This document shows positions 34,561-46,367 of a stretch of DNA of 64,000 nucleotides, in pieces. Origin of the DNA: Mercenaria mercenaria (lineage: Eukaryota > Mollusca > Bivalvia > Venerida > Veneridae); NCBI RefSeq assembly GCF_021730395.1, contig NW_026461120.1:1-64000 (forward strand), written 5' to 3'. The stretch's first letter is position 1. Each line of letters begins with the position of its first letter. The notes under the pieces were generated by a model. It saw only the letters and a program-made list of their open reading frames with translations. It did not search any database and was not told the DNA's origin. Both the position numbers and the translations under genes were made by a program.

Positions 34561-35649
34561 GAGTTACAAAACATGTTGAATTCCCTATGCTATGTTTGTA
34601 AACATTACGTTATTGTTGGGGCATATAATATATTTTGCATCTTTTTATAAAATTATAGCATATTTTCGGAGCATTCTTCCGAAAATAAAAATCCGAAGTT
34701 CGGATGTTAGTAATGGACTTTTAATATAAACTTAAATTCGGCGTGTTAAAAAACTTTAAATTCCGAATTTTGACAAGCAATGATATTAAACGCGCAGCCT
34801 AATTCCCGCGAGGAATACGCTTAAAATGGTTGCGTGACGTCCGGTGCTGGTATTGCGCGTAATAAAGGACAAAAGGTAGGTAGGTGAACTTATTTTTTGC
34901 TCAGAATAACACAATAAATTATTACAACTATTCTCGAAAAAAATGCTATTCGACACAAATATAATAAAATATCATGTGTGAAATATCTTGTTTGTAATTT
35001 ATGAGCAGGATATATGTTACTTCTTCTCTCAATTTGACCTACTCTATAGAAGTATACACGGTTAAAGACCCGCCATGACCAAGTGACCTACTTTGTCCTC
35101 CCACATGAACTTCGTGCAAGTCATTCTGATAATGCTGGTATAATATAACTATTCTACAAGATGACAGGTGGACAATTTAGGACCTCACTGAATTAATGTG
35201 TTTTTACAACTTCATCTGCAAACTTATTCAATCATTCTCTTTTCAGTATTGTTTTATAAACATACAATAATAAATATCTAACACTGTAAAAACAAAGTAT
35301 GGTCTAAACTCACCTTAATACATCATGTACTGAGCATACTACTATATTAACGGTATGACCCACCTAATGGTGAATATTTCAAATGTTCAAAACAATGCTA
35401 CAGCTATATACTGTAACCATTGACAGACTTGTATGCAAAATGTAAGCAACTTTTACCATGCGTTTTTTTTTTTATAAAATTTGTATAATTCATGGTATTT
35501 CCTCAAGTTCGAGTAGAGAAAAATTTCAAAGTGATGGCCACTGTCCAAAACGTTTGCAAAGAATTCATTATACTATTGATTTTGATAAAAGAAACGTCAA
35601 ACTATTGGTAAGCAATTATAAAACACAAAATAGACTGTCAATATCACGT
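34561..35649. other. AT-rich noncoding stretch
   Basis: No gene or repeat boundary recognised. Confidence 0.4.
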
Positions 35650-35880
35650 TTTCTAGGTTGCCTCAAGTAAAAGGATTTAATGAGACAGAATTCAAACTCC
35701 AACATTGACAAATTAAGGTCGATTTCTGTGGGACTGTTTCAGACTTTGCTCACTTCATTAAAAAATAACCTAGGGGCAGAAGTAAAACCTACCTACATTT
35801 CTTCCAGGATATGTAATCTAAAGAATAAAGGCAAAATAGAAAACTTTTACTGCATGTAATTCAGATTTCAACTCTGCCCC
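35650..35880 (+). repeat. Dispersed repeat copy 1 (also at 51708)
   Basis: About 220 bp match 51708-51935, with shared AAAATAACCTAGGG, CAGAAGTAAAACCTACCTAC, ATTTCTTCCA and GCCTCAAGT landmarks. Divergence is perhaps 15%. It ends close to the tail of the LINE at 35896. Confidence 0.6.
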
Positions 35881-35895
35881 CTCCTGTTTCAGAGG

Positions 35896-37310
35896 TAAAT
35901 CAAATCAAATCAAATCAAATCAAATATAGTTTATTAGCAGTTAAAGGCCACCGGCCTAAAAATACATTCATAATTGATATAACATAGTGTAACATGTCGA
36001 GATATGGTTCACACACATACATGTTTAATACAATGTAAATGATGTTGTTATTGTTTATGGTATGATTAGGAATTACATTTCACCATATCGATCTTTAGAT
36101 ATCCTGTATTGAAATTGAAATTGTATACGGATATACGTATATACGTATATGCGTATACAATTTCAAGAAAAGCAACATACATTTATTGGCATATCTTTCA
36201 TGAGCAGTACTGTTTTTAGAATTTACTTACTCGACGCTTCTCAATTGAAATGCATTAACTAGAACTCCTGCTAAGGAGAAAATACTATCTAATCTATTAT
36301 CTGATATTATCGTTATAAACAACTGGTCACATACAACACCATTCACCCATTCGTCTCTAAAGTACAAGTTCGTTGTACTGTGGACACACGATAAGAAAGT
36401 GTATTTCATTTTCCAACGCATAAACATTTCTCTCCAAACAATATTTACAGTATCTATAGTCTCTATCTATGTTCTCGTGCCTACCCCTTTCAATCATTAG
36501 ACAATGACTTTAGCATCGAAAGTTCGATAGTGTGCGCCTCTGGATATACTTGTATGTAATTGGTAAAGACAGGTAAGTTTCTGTTTCAAGTAGACTTTTA
36601 TAGACTTTATATGATAAAGCCTTCGAGGAAGAGCCAATATCAGCGAATACAGATTGTTTGGCACAGTATTTCAGAAAACGCATGCAAGAATGCGTTAGGG
36701 TCTCCGATTTCACCGGTTATCCAAGCGAATTCAAATCCATATTGGAACAAAAGCTGTTTGACATGTGTTGCCCACGTTATTCGTCCTGCGTCATCCAGCC
36801 GCCGTAGCATGATATAACATTGCTTTGGGTACCTGTTTGTATGCATATTTATGAGTTTAGTCCAGTACTTTACACAACGTGTCATATATGTTACGTAAAG
36901 CGGTAATCTCCCACATTCACTTAATGCAAAGTAATTGGCAACATTTTGATTTAAGAGAGCCACTCTTTTACAAAAACGGATGTGTACTTGTTCTATCTTA
37001 CTACAATGTTTATATCCCCATAGTTCGGATGAGTATGTCAAAATCGGCTTTACAATAGCGTCAAACAGCTTGAATGCGTCCTTTGGGTCGAAAAAGCCAA
37101 ATTGTTTTTGATAGTGGAATATGGTATTCGTTGCCTTGTTTGCTTTGAGTGATAGTGTTTCTTGAGTTTTGGACCATGATAATTTTGGTGTAAAAAAGGC
37201 ACTAAGATATTTATAACATGATACAACTTCTATTTGCTCTCCGTTGAATGTCCTGCTTTCACATTGTTTTAAAGGCCCACCCCTACGAAATACCACAATT
37301 TTGGATTTTT
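35896..37310 (-). mobile_element. LINE 3' portion: RT C-terminus, 3' UTR and TTTGA-type tail
   Basis: Minus-strand sequence from about 37310 encodes the RT thumb and C-terminal region: KSKIVVFRRGG, GEQIEVVSCYKYL, PKLSWSKTQETLSLKANKAT, LFDAIVKPILTYSSELWG, and KIEQVHIRFCKRVALLNQNV. A CCHC-like CKYC...H...C segment follows near 36400. The 3' UTR holds a 50-nt palindrome (36116-36165), then AGGCCGGTGGCCTTTAACTG and a pentameric (TTTGA)n tail at 35896-35925. The open stretch 36640-37407 is long and relatively intact; downstream frames are broken. The 5' part of the LINE is missing. Confidence 0.8.
36116..36165. other. Near-perfect 50-nt palindrome in the LINE 3' UTR
   Basis: Arms of 25 nt starting TGAAATTGTATACG differ at one position only (GGATATACG versus GCATATACG). 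The centre is CGTATATACG. As RNA it would be a strong hairpin just upstream of the LINE tail, a position where some LINEs have structures recognised by their reverse transcriptase. That role is inference. Confidence 0.6.
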
Positions 37311-37551
37311 CAGTCATGTAACGACGAACAGTTAACCTAACCAGTGTTCCTTTATTCTGTACCAGTACAAACCTGTTCTCCGCAAGTAACTGCCAACTTC
37401 CCCACATGAGTCAGAGGTGGAGGACTAATGATTCCAGACACAATGTCCTTTATCAAATAGTCACAGAGAACATACGCCCCGCCCGAGGATCGAACTCACG
37501 ACCCCGCGATCCGTCGATCAACGCTCTATCTACTGAGTTAAGCGGGCGGAC
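37311..37551 (-). mobile_element. tRNA-derived SINE, copy 2, with full tRNA head
   Basis: The minus strand starts CCGCCCGCTTAACTCAGTAG, with the A box in TTAACTCAGTAGATAGAGCG and the B box in GTGAGTTCGATCC, then GGGCGGGGCGTATGTTCTCT and the shared body to GTTACATGACTG. The expected GGCGTTAAACCC tail is absent, and LINE sequence begins at once. The LINE open frame runs 17-20 codons into the SINE (MWGSWQLLAENRFVLVQN), a chance fusion. Confidence 0.7.
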
Positions 37552-37783
37552 TTAATAATGTATTGAGACAATAAACACATTGTTTTAACCTTATATATGT
37601 CACTGTCAATTTGTATCTAGATACTTGTTATTTCTCATGTTCTTCATGCAAACCATGTATAATTACCATCATTAAAATTTTAAATATGTCTAGCCAGCAT
37701 GCTAAATTCGCCGTCAGATTTAAATACCTTTCTTCCAGGCAAAACGATATATTAATAAGAAGACCCTTGCTATAAGATAATAT

Positions 37784-39618
37784 TGTAACGCCTCGAACGA
37801 TGGGGACTTACCATTTCCTTGTAATTATGAGCAGTCATTGATCTTGGCTATGATCTGAACTGTTTCAGTGACATTTCCTTGCAAGCCGACAGTAACGAAA
37901 CACAGAATTGTACACATATGTGTTGATCTACATAATATGACCGACCAATCACACATTATACACTCCCATGTTCGTTTTAGTCTTATCCGAACTCTGTTTA
38001 CATTTACCGAGAGACATCTGTTTCGGCTAGTGCACATTTAATCCAGATTTTGTAACATTTTCCTACACGTGAATCACCATAGACTTTGCACAATTAACCT
38101 ACAGTATATAATTGTTTGTTAAAGGTAAGTGTCATCCTTTTGTACGGTCTGATTTTTGCATAAATCGCAATATTTTCATGAAAAGTCACTGAATTTGTCA
38201 CACTTCCTGACAGGATATGCATCCTTATTCGCATTGCATTGTTGGACTATTTACCGTTACTAAGCAACATAAATTATCGTTGTCATCTTCAAAGATGTTT
38301 AAATCACTTAAACATGTTAGAGTTAACCCAGTGGTTTATATTTTGATGTTATTTTCATGTAAACATTTAATAAAATCGTCATTTTTATGATACGGCAATA
38401 TTCAGCATATAGTTTAACGTTTTAGGTCAATGTGACCAATTGGTCACTGTGACCCGTCGGCCATTTGGTCAATTTACCCAAGGTAACCCATTTTGACTGT
38501 TTTGGTAACTTTTTGGGGTCACTTTCTCTGGACAACTATAAAAGGGCCCGATTTTGGCCGTCTGCAATCACTTCAGCTCAAGCTTTCAGACCTAAAACCA
38601 CGTTTGGCTTGTTTAAATAGATTTTTATTAAAATGAACACTATGCTGAACATAGATGAAAGAAAGTTGCTCTGCAATCAGAATTTATATTAATTAAAAGC
38701 CACAGGTCTATAAAAGCCCCTTTTGATACAACATTTAGTAACATTACTACAAGTTTATTTGCACAGATGTATTTACATGTACATTCATTTCTTATTTAAA
38801 GTAAAGACAATTAATGGATTTGTCTTAAGTACTGAGAATATAAGTGACTATATTTTATAGAAGGAATTTCTGTTGCTGAACAGTGTCTTCGTATCCGCTT
38901 CAATATTTACAAGTTATGGAACGCCAGATCAGTCATAAGTAGATTAATCTTAAAGGAGATGTATATTGATTCTTGCATTTTTAGTACTTTAAGAGTGTGC
39001 AGTATTGTTTTGTAAAACATTTTAAAGTTCACTGTAATTCGCTTCGCTACCTGTAAACTATGGAAAGCCGGAACAGTCTAAATCTTATTTGATAAGTTTG
39101 TACTTATACTGACATAATTTAACCATCAATAGTTGGATAGTTTATTATCAAGAAGAATGTGTGATTACATTTGATATCAGTTAGATGTGTTTGTTTAATG
39201 TGTTGACTTCACTTGTATTTTCTGGAGTATGATTTGATGAAAGACATTGTGTCTGAAATCATTCGTTCTCCACCTCTGATAATTCATGTGGGGAAGTTGG
39301 CAGTTACTTGCGGAGAACAGGTTTGTACTGGTACAGAATCCAGGAACACTGGTTAGGTTAACTGCCCGCCGTTACATGACTGAAATACTGTCGAAAAATG
39401 GCGTTAAACCCAAAACAAACAAACAATATATCAGCACTAATAAATTTCATTAACTGTTATCCTAAGTCTAATAGTCTCTCTGGTTTAGTTAGTTTTATGG
39501 TACACTGAGTCAACCTGGCTATACCCTATTTGCCTTTCCGACTACTTGAGTGAAGTTTACCCAGAGTTCTTCAGTACGCCTAGCCTACCCATCTCCGCAA
39601 CACCCCTGAGTCGTAACA
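37784..39618 (+). repeat. 5' LTR of the Gypsy-type element (SINE inside)
   Basis: It is about 1.65 kb once a SINE insertion (39234-39425) is discounted. It has a TATA box, TATAAAAG, at 38537-38544, preceded by repeated GGTCAC/GTGACC words (about 38425-38460). This probably marks the U3 promoter, with transcription starting near 38570. Boundaries are TG...CA. Confidence 0.85.
39234..39425 (+). mobile_element. tRNA-derived SINE, copy 3, inserted in the 5' LTR
   Basis: The segment from GAAAGACATTGTGTCTGAAA through AAGTTGGCAGTTACTTGCGG to GGCGTTAAACCCAAAACAAA and a CAAA-type tail is absent from the 3' LTR. That defines it as a later insertion. It lacks the tRNA head. It belongs to the same family as 32178-32391 and 37311-37551. 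Confidence 0.8.
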
Positions 39619-39690
39619 ATTTTTGGCGGCAGCGGTGGGATCCAGCAGGAAAAACTTCGTCTGGATCCGGTGATACGAACCTGAGTCATC

Positions 39691-41061
39691 ATGCAAGCTT
39701 CCAATGAATACGAGCCACAGGCAGTGGACAGTCAAGGCCAAATCTTCTTTAGGCAAGCAGAACAAAATCAAAGGTCACACATGACAGGTACTGAGCTAAA
39801 GGATGACAGGCTATCTGAGGCATCATACCATACATTTGACAGAGCAGATGTAGCAATTAACACATCACACTTATGGGAAAATGAAGAAAGAACAGCTATA
39901 GAGGAAGTAAGTAGCATGATGAGAGATGTCAGGGGTGTATTAAGAGAGGTTGTAACAGAGTTCAAAAATCTAAACCAGAGGCAAATTCTACGAGCAGACC
40001 GCGAGATAAATGACGCAGGATATGCCAGTGAAGTACCTTGGCGCATACGGCATGCAGGTTTGAGAATCCAAGGCAATGGTGATTTTAGAGCAGCAACCTT
40101 TAGTCGAAATGTTAACAATGCCTACCCAGCCGCCATGGGTTTTAGCAATGGCTGTCCAGAGCCCATGATTGAGAATCAAACCTTTCAAAGCAGAATGCAT
40201 AACAGGCACGCGTATAATGATTATACATTGAATGAGCGGTTCGAACCCAGACATGAACACGGACATTCCTGGCAAGCACGAGGTCACGTGCCTAGGTACA
40301 CTGACATAAAAATCCCTCCATTCACGGGCAAAGAAGACTGGACAGTGTGGTCTTCGAAATTTGAGGCCATGGCACACCGTTATGGCTGGACTGAGGAAGA
40401 TAAGCTGGATAATCTTCTTCCAAAGATCGAAGGGCAGGCCTGTGAGTTCGTCTTCTCTCAGTTATCCGTGGAAGTATTAGACAACTATAGCGAGCTGATG
40501 TCTGAGTTAACAAGACGGTATCGTGTCATAGAGACAAGTAGGTCGTTCGCCGCCATGTTTAGCCGGAGAAACCAAAAGTATGGTGAGTCAGTGGAAAAAT
40601 ATGCGTCTGAGCTCAAGCGTCTCTACGGCAAAGCGCACGGACAAAGGGACAGACAAATTCGTGATGAAGACCTGGTAAGACGGTTCCTTGACGGCCTCCT
40701 CGACCAAGACACAAAATTTGAAGTAGAATATCACAAAGAGCCAAGGGACATCGATGAGGCGGTGTACCATGTGGTAAATCTAATACAGACAAGAAATGGT
40801 TGCAAGTATGAGAAGCAAGGTAGACATAGTACTAGACGAGCTTATGCCTATGAACAAGATGACTCTGACTGGAGACCAGATTATGCAAGGGTCAACATAA
40901 ACAGGATACCTAATCATACAGAGAAGCCTAAGATGCTCCCAGACAAGAGGCAGAGACAAGAATCAAGAGGTGAAATACAGAACAAACAGGAGGAGTTATT
41001 GGAGCGATTGCTACAGAGAGTAGAAAAACTAGAGGAGACATATACCCGCACTGGTGAATGA
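39691..41061 (+). CDS. Gag region of the Gypsy-type element
   Basis: This is a 456-residue open frame right after the primer-binding region. The first 200 residues are polar and probably disordered. A capsid-like gag domain follows: IPPFTGKEDWTVWSSKFEAM, then LLPKIEGQACEFVFSQL, then FAAMFSRRNQKYGESVEKYA and EDLVRRFLDGLLD. The C-terminus is a charged coiled-coil-like EELLERLLQRVEKLEE. A CCHC zinc knuckle, CFNCHEKGHYARECP, is encoded just downstream at about 41090-41135. Treated as part of a fossil element. Confidence 0.75.
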   Translation: MQASNEYEPQAVDSQGQIFFRQAEQNQRSHMTGTELKDDRLSEASYHTFDRADVAINTSHLWENEERTAIEEVSSMMRDVRGVLREVVTEFKNLNQRQILRADREINDAGYASEVPWRIRHAGLRIQGNGDFRAATFSRNVNNAYPAAMGFSNGCPEPMIENQTFQSRMHNRHAYNDYTLNERFEPRHEHGHSWQARGHVPRYTDIKIPPFTGKEDWTVWSSKFEAMAHRYGWTEEDKLDNLLPKIEGQACEFVFSQLSVEVLDNYSELMSELTRRYRVIETSRSFAAMFSRRNQKYGESVEKYASELKRLYGKAHGQRDRQIRDEDLVRRFLDGLLDQDTKFEVEYHKEPRDIDEAVYHVVNLIQTRNGCKYEKQGRHSTRRAYAYEQDDSDWRPDYARVNINRIPNHTEKPKMLPDKRQRQESRGEIQNKQEELLERLLQRVEKLEETYTRTGE

Positions 41062-41126
41062 AAGGCCTTTGAAACCAGGGACGTAGAGTGCTTTAATTGC
41101 CATGAAAAGGGGCACTATGCCAGGGA

Positions 41127-41807
41127 GTGCCCGAAGAAGGGAACCAAGGTCTTAAAGCAGACGTCAATGGCCGAAATAGACAACATCGTACCGTACCAGC
41201 CTTTAAACTCCAAGGGACCGGCTCTTGTGCCCAAAGAGAGGTCCTACTAAATGATGAAACTTATTCAGAGGAGGGCAAAATAATGTCAAGACCAGCTAAC
41301 AATCTTAATGCAGAGGCTGCTACAACTAGAGATCTCAGTGATGGAATAAATGTCCAGGGGTCAGTGGGGAATGTGCCTGCGACATTCACAGTTGATACTG
41401 GGGCTGCCAGATCAGTTTTATCTCACGAAGTGTACCAGAAAATTAAGGATGGTGAGAGGCCAACCTTAAGGGGTTCTGTGGGGTTGCGCAGAGCAGGAGG
41501 TACTGAGATAAGGGAGCGTGGTAGAGGTATATTCAATCTGACCATGGGACCAGTAACGATGGAATATGAGATGGTTGTAGCAGATATTGAAGATGATGCG
41601 TTGCTCGGTTGCGACGTGTTAGCTGGTAGTAAGGCCGGACCTGCTGATATTATCCTAAGCAAGAAAGTGATCGTGCTTGAAGGAAAGGAAATCCCATGCA
41701 TACCGAAGGTCAGGCGTGAAAGCACCAGAAAAGTAGCAGTAGATGATGACGTCACTTTGCCGGACGAGACAGAAGCCCTTCCGGATGTCTACATTGAAAA
41801 ATCTTGA
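41127..41807 (+). CDS. Aspartic protease region of the Gypsy-type element
   Basis: A retropepsin-like segment has the active-site signature FTVDTGAARSVLS (near 41390-41430), the hydrophobic flap region MEYEMVVADIEDDALLGCDV, and a later ILSKKVIVLEG strand. This is the order of a retroelement protease. Downstream, to about 42490, only short charged frames are found, with no clear RT. Fossil element. Confidence 0.6.
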   Translation: MPEEGNQGLKADVNGRNRQHRTVPAFKLQGTGSCAQREVLLNDETYSEEGKIMSRPANNLNAEAATTRDLSDGINVQGSVGNVPATFTVDTGAARSVLSHEVYQKIKDGERPTLRGSVGLRRAGGTEIRERGRGIFNLTMGPVTMEYEMVVADIEDDALLGCDVLAGSKAGPADIILSKKVIVLEGKEIPCIPKVRRESTRKVAVDDDVTLPDETEALPDVYIEKS

Positions 41808-42489
41808 GATGACGGCTTAGATGAAAAATCTTATCGCCTGGTAGAGAAGACAGAAGCATTTAAGCAGAAATATCAAATGGCTGAGGCATCCGCACTTACC
41901 AGTGTAAATAGAGCAACCACAGGCCAGGTAAATGTGAAAGTGGGTGCAGACATGCGTATGACAGAAAGAGTCAATTCTGTAGTGAACATCATATCTGAAA
42001 AAGGGACATGAAGCAGAAGAAAGTGCAGACTACAAAAGTAATCGGATAAAAGCAGCATTTGTGCAAGCACCACAGGATGTATGTATGGAAATCAAGAAGC
42101 CTGTAGCAGCAGCAGTTACTGTGCCAAATGCAATGGAGCACAAAGATGACGGTGATGAAAGATATAAAATATGAAGAGTACTGAAAGTGACTGCCTCAGA
42201 GGTATCTTCTGCTTTTGGACAATGGTCTGGAGGATCTACCAGTGAAAAGGCATCTGGAAAAGGCGGACATAAGCATCAGAAGAGAAGAACAACAAAGACT
42301 GCAGTCACGTCCTGTAATGACCTGGGTATTAGTCTGAAGAATGGACACAGGCCACACGATGAAGATCATAGATACCGGAGTGGACGCACCAAAAGGAGCA
42401 AGCGGAAGGCATTAAGTGATCCAATGGAAATCACTGAAGCGGTCACCAAAGTGGCAAATATCGCGTTTCAAAATTTAAATAGGCATTGC

Positions 42490-42846
42490 TAGTGGTGTTA
42501 CAAAACCAAAGTGAAAATAGCAATATCTGAGTTTAAATACATGTTAGGTATTTCTCTGCCATAAAAAGTATTTATTCAGTCAGTTTTATTTTGAGGAATA
42601 GGAAATTTCAATGGAAAATAAATGAAAGTAGTTTTTTAGTCATTTATTAGTGTAAACTGGCTGCATAATCCCGTGATGTTATTTTATACGAATACAGATA
42701 ATATGAATAGTGATAGATAAGTGTTTTTCGGTTCAATATAATGAAGTTATTGCCATATGGCAGTACGGTAAAATTAGGAAGCTACAAAATTTTCAGAAGT
42801 GAAATTTTGAAAAGCATAGTTCTGTCATTTGTTAGTGGATGGTTAT
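42490..42846. other. Gypsy-element interior with no recognised domain
   Basis: AT-rich sequence between the last short charged frame and the nested BEL/Pao insertion; no motif seen. Confidence 0.4.
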
Positions 42847-42981
42847 TGTGGGGGGTTGAGGGTAAACTCTGTATTCTGTCTACACTCTCCGTTACAAAAC
42901 AATACATGGTAAGTGACGTCTAACGTCACGCATAAGTTGGCGTCAACATAACGTCAATGTAATTTCGCGCTATTTCCGACA
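42847..42981 (-). repeat. 3' LTR of the BEL/Pao element
   Basis: It shares TGTGGGGGGTTG at one end and TTCGCGCTATTTCCGA at the other with the copy at 48282-48455. Both include GTAAGTGACGTCTAACGTCA and GCGTCAACATAACGTCAATG. The two copies differ in length. Confidence 0.75.
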
Positions 42982-43183
42982 TTCTGGGGCCCGCGAAAAG
43001 TGAAAGTACTAAAAGTTCCATTTCTTAAATATATTAAAACAATTATAAAACACTTATCAATATATAACGTTCGTTTCCTGAATTTTTGGTCATTGTCTCT
43101 AAATCACATATTTCACGAAATTGAAGAACACTCTAAAATTAAAGCACTGTTCATTTTTCATCGATCTCGTATTTTCTACTTAT

Positions 43184-44414
43184 TTAAAGTCTCTCGTTTT
43201 CATTGATCTCCAAAGGGTAAAGTCTTACGATTGGTCTGGTAGTATGCCCACTTCCGGTACGGATTTTTGCTGCCCTGATCAGTCCGTCTCGTCCGGGTAC
43301 AAGTTCCTCCACCACAGCTAGTTTCCATAGCAACCGAGAACCGTCATCGTGCACCTGCACGACATCTCCAACACGTATCGTCTGCTCGTTGCGACTACTT
43401 TGTGTATGACGTTCACGTAGTGATGTAAGGTAATCTGACTTCCATCTCGCCCACCAACGATTGATTAGCTCACGCTGGACTCGAATTCGTTTCGTTATTA
43501 TTTGTTGATTGCTGATTATGGTGCTAGGATCTGTCGCATCTGGTATCGCTGTAATTCTCCGTCCAGTTAGTAAGTGTGATGGAGTAATCGGCTCTGGATC
43601 TGTGTTTTCTGATGTGACATATGTGAGAGGTCTATCGTTGAGGATAGCTTCTACCTCAGTAAGTGCCGTCTGTAGCGCCTCAAAGGTAACGAATGCTCGA
43701 CCTAACACTTTCTTTAGGGATGACTTTACGAGCCAAACCATTCTCTCCCACCATCCTCCAAACCATGGTGCTCGAGTTGGAATGAATTTCCACTCGGTTC
43801 CGGATCTGTTTATATGATCTCTCAAGGTTTGGGACTGGAACATGGTCTTCAATGTGTTAGATGCTGCGTGGAATGTTGCAGCGTTGTCTGATATGATTAT
43901 TCTAGGTAGTGAACGTCTGCTGACAAAGCGTCTAAAGGCTTGTATAAATGAATTTTCGGTGAGGTCATGCACAAGTTCAAGATGAATAGCTCTGGTAGCT
44001 GCACAGGTAAACAAACATACATAAGCCTTCGATTCATCCGGTTTCTGACTTCACAAACAGCGCACCACTGTAGTCGACCCCTGTGATAGTAAATGGTGGC
44101 GAACTTTCTACTCTGTTAGCTGGTAACGGTGGTGGGTCTGGAGCACTGTAAGGTGGTGAGTTGATCTTCCGACATGTTATACATCTCCGTAGTAGAGATT
44201 TGACACATTGTCGTGTCGTCGGTATCCAATAACGTTGTCGTAAGTGGCATATAGTTGCACTGATACCCGAATGCAGCTGTTTCTGGTGTGCATCAAGTAC
44301 GATAAGTCGCGTAAGTGGGTGTTTCGCTGGTAATAAGATGGGAAATCGGGTGTATTCATCAAGGGGTGCATTGTGTATAGGACCTCCACATCTGATTGTA
44401 GCCTTCTCTATCAA
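43184..44414 (-). CDS. Integrase region of the BEL/Pao element
   Basis: A zinc-binding H-H-C-C segment (LDAHQKQLHSG...RRCITCRK) is followed by the catalytic core (CAATRAIHLELVHDLTENSF, PRIIISDNAATFHAA, WWERMVWLVKSSLKK) and the Pao-typical C-terminal domain (VGDVVQVHDDGSRLLWKLAV). Fossil element. Confidence 0.8.
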
Positions 44415-46334
44415 TGTAAAGTCGTAATTGTCGTACCAGCGGTAGTCGTGATTTTACAGATCGAAGGTTTTCAATAACTTCAGTGTAGACTGTAGACTGA
44501 CACTGTCGAATCAAGTTCATTTCTGCTTCTCTTAGCTCCGTAACAGTGAAAGCTTCAACCATTCTATCTTGGTGTTGTGTTCTACAGTTGTCAATAAATC
44601 TTCTGACGTAGGCCGTAACTCGAAGTAGCTTCTGAAGATTGTTGAATCTGCTTACGTCAATCGTATCTGGAATCTGGGGTGCTGGTTGTCGCGAAATACG
44701 GGTATGCTGGTCATCTTCGGGTTGTATTGTAGATAGCACAGTGGTGTCTTGAACTTTACATTTTGGCCACTTTATCTCGTCGGTTAACCAAGGCGGACCT
44801 GTAAACCATAGTTTGTTGTCATGGTATTGGCTTCCGGTTCCGGTCTGATTTTTTATTTCTTCAACTCGTCTCCGTATAAATCGGTTGTTTTTTTCCGGGT
44901 TACTCAACCAGTGTGAAACAATCTGGCTATCTGACCAGTAATCTATCTTTTCTATTCCTAGTGCTTTTTGTAGATGTTGGGAAAGTCCAGCTCCTATGAC
45001 AGCCGCCATAAGTTCAAGTTTTGGTAGGGTGAGGGGTTTCAATGGTGTGACTCTGTTCTTAGCCATTACTAATGATGAGTGATTTCTTCTGCAAATATAG
45101 GCTGTTGCACCGTAAGACTGAGTGCTTGCGTCGACGAATATATGAAGTTTTGTGTCGTCTGCTGCATCTTGATTGTCGTCTGTTTCGGCAAAGTAATATC
45201 TCTGGAATAGGGCTTTCATTGCTGTGTTCAAGTCTGTTGCTATCTGTAACCACCTCTGTTGGTAGGATCTTGGTAGCATTGTGTCCCAATCGAACTTGTT
45301 TTTCCAAATATCTTGAAGTAATATCTTGACTTTCACTGTGATTGGGGTTAGAAAACCAAGTGGATCGTAAATCCGGGATGTGCTCTGCAGTATATATCTC
45401 TTGGTCGTAATTGCGGTTGTCTCTATTGGTCTTTCTGGGTATGTCATGATATCTGTCTCTGGTTCCCAGCGTAATCCTAATAGTTTGGTAACTTCGTCTT
45501 TGTCTAGAATGTTAAGTTGTCTCGCTGTATCTCTCAGTTTGTGACTGTTAGAATTCCATGACCTAAGTGTGAATCCTGCTTCTGACATGAGATCACGTGA
45601 TTGATGGAAGTAACTGATGACATCTGTTTCTTTGTCAAGGCTGGATAAGAAGTTGTCTACATATAAGTCACTCTGTAGTCTATTACTGACCCATGTATTT
45701 GCGTTTCTCTGTAGATGTTTCAAGAGTGTTGCGTTCAAAATGAATGGAGAACATACCGCGCCAAAAAGTACAGATTTAAACCGATATGTCTTTAGTGCAC
45801 TCTCTGGATTGGTTGGGTCTGAAAGCCAAAGAAATCTCGTCATGTCTCGGTCATTTTCGTGTAATCCAATGTGAAGAAAAGCCTTCTCTATGTCGGTGAC
45901 TACGGCGTACTGTTTGAGTCTGAATCTGACTAGTATGGCTGTAAGAACGTTGAGCTCTGGGGGTGTCGACTGCAAACAATCGTTCAAACTCGGATGATTC
46001 CGTGACATGCGACAACTACAGTCGTAAACAATGCGTACAGGTGTTGTAGATGATTCTTTCTTCACAGCGTGATGTGGAATGTAGTGGACACTGTTGCGGG
46101 GTTGGTCTGATCTGGAACTTCTTCTATGAAACCTCTGCTTTCTTGATCCTTAATAATATCTCCATAATGTTTCAATATCACAGGGTCTTGACGTAATCTA
46201 CTAACCAATGTCTCAGTTCGGCGTTTCACGATGTCGTAGTTAGAGGGAAGGGCGGGGTGGTCTAATTTCCAGGGTAATTTCGCTACATACTTGTCACCAG
46301 TAAACGTAATTGACGTGTCTTGATACTCTGTCAA
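44415..46334 (-). CDS. Reverse transcriptase / RNase H region of the BEL/Pao element
   Basis: Pao-type RT motifs in order are VRIVYDCSC, PSLNDCLQSTPPELNVL, YAVVTDIEKAFLHIGL, FGAVCSPFILNATL and DLYVDNFLSS. They are followed by the A17-peptidase-like linker (YDPLGFLTPITVKVKILLQD) and an RNase H-like segment, LHIFVDASTQSYGATAYI. Fossil element. Confidence 0.8.
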
Positions 46335-46367
46335 GTAACTGCTCTCTGGGATTTCATCTTCGCTCTG

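Noticed and set aside
36640-37407. A complete 255-residue host protein
   Set aside because: Its first residues are SINE-derived and the rest is a LINE RT C-terminus, so the methionine start is accidental.
37825-38037. 70-codon minus-strand frame, also present at 49818-50030
   Set aside because: It exists twice only because the LTR exists twice; it is antisense in an LTR and has no recognisable domain.
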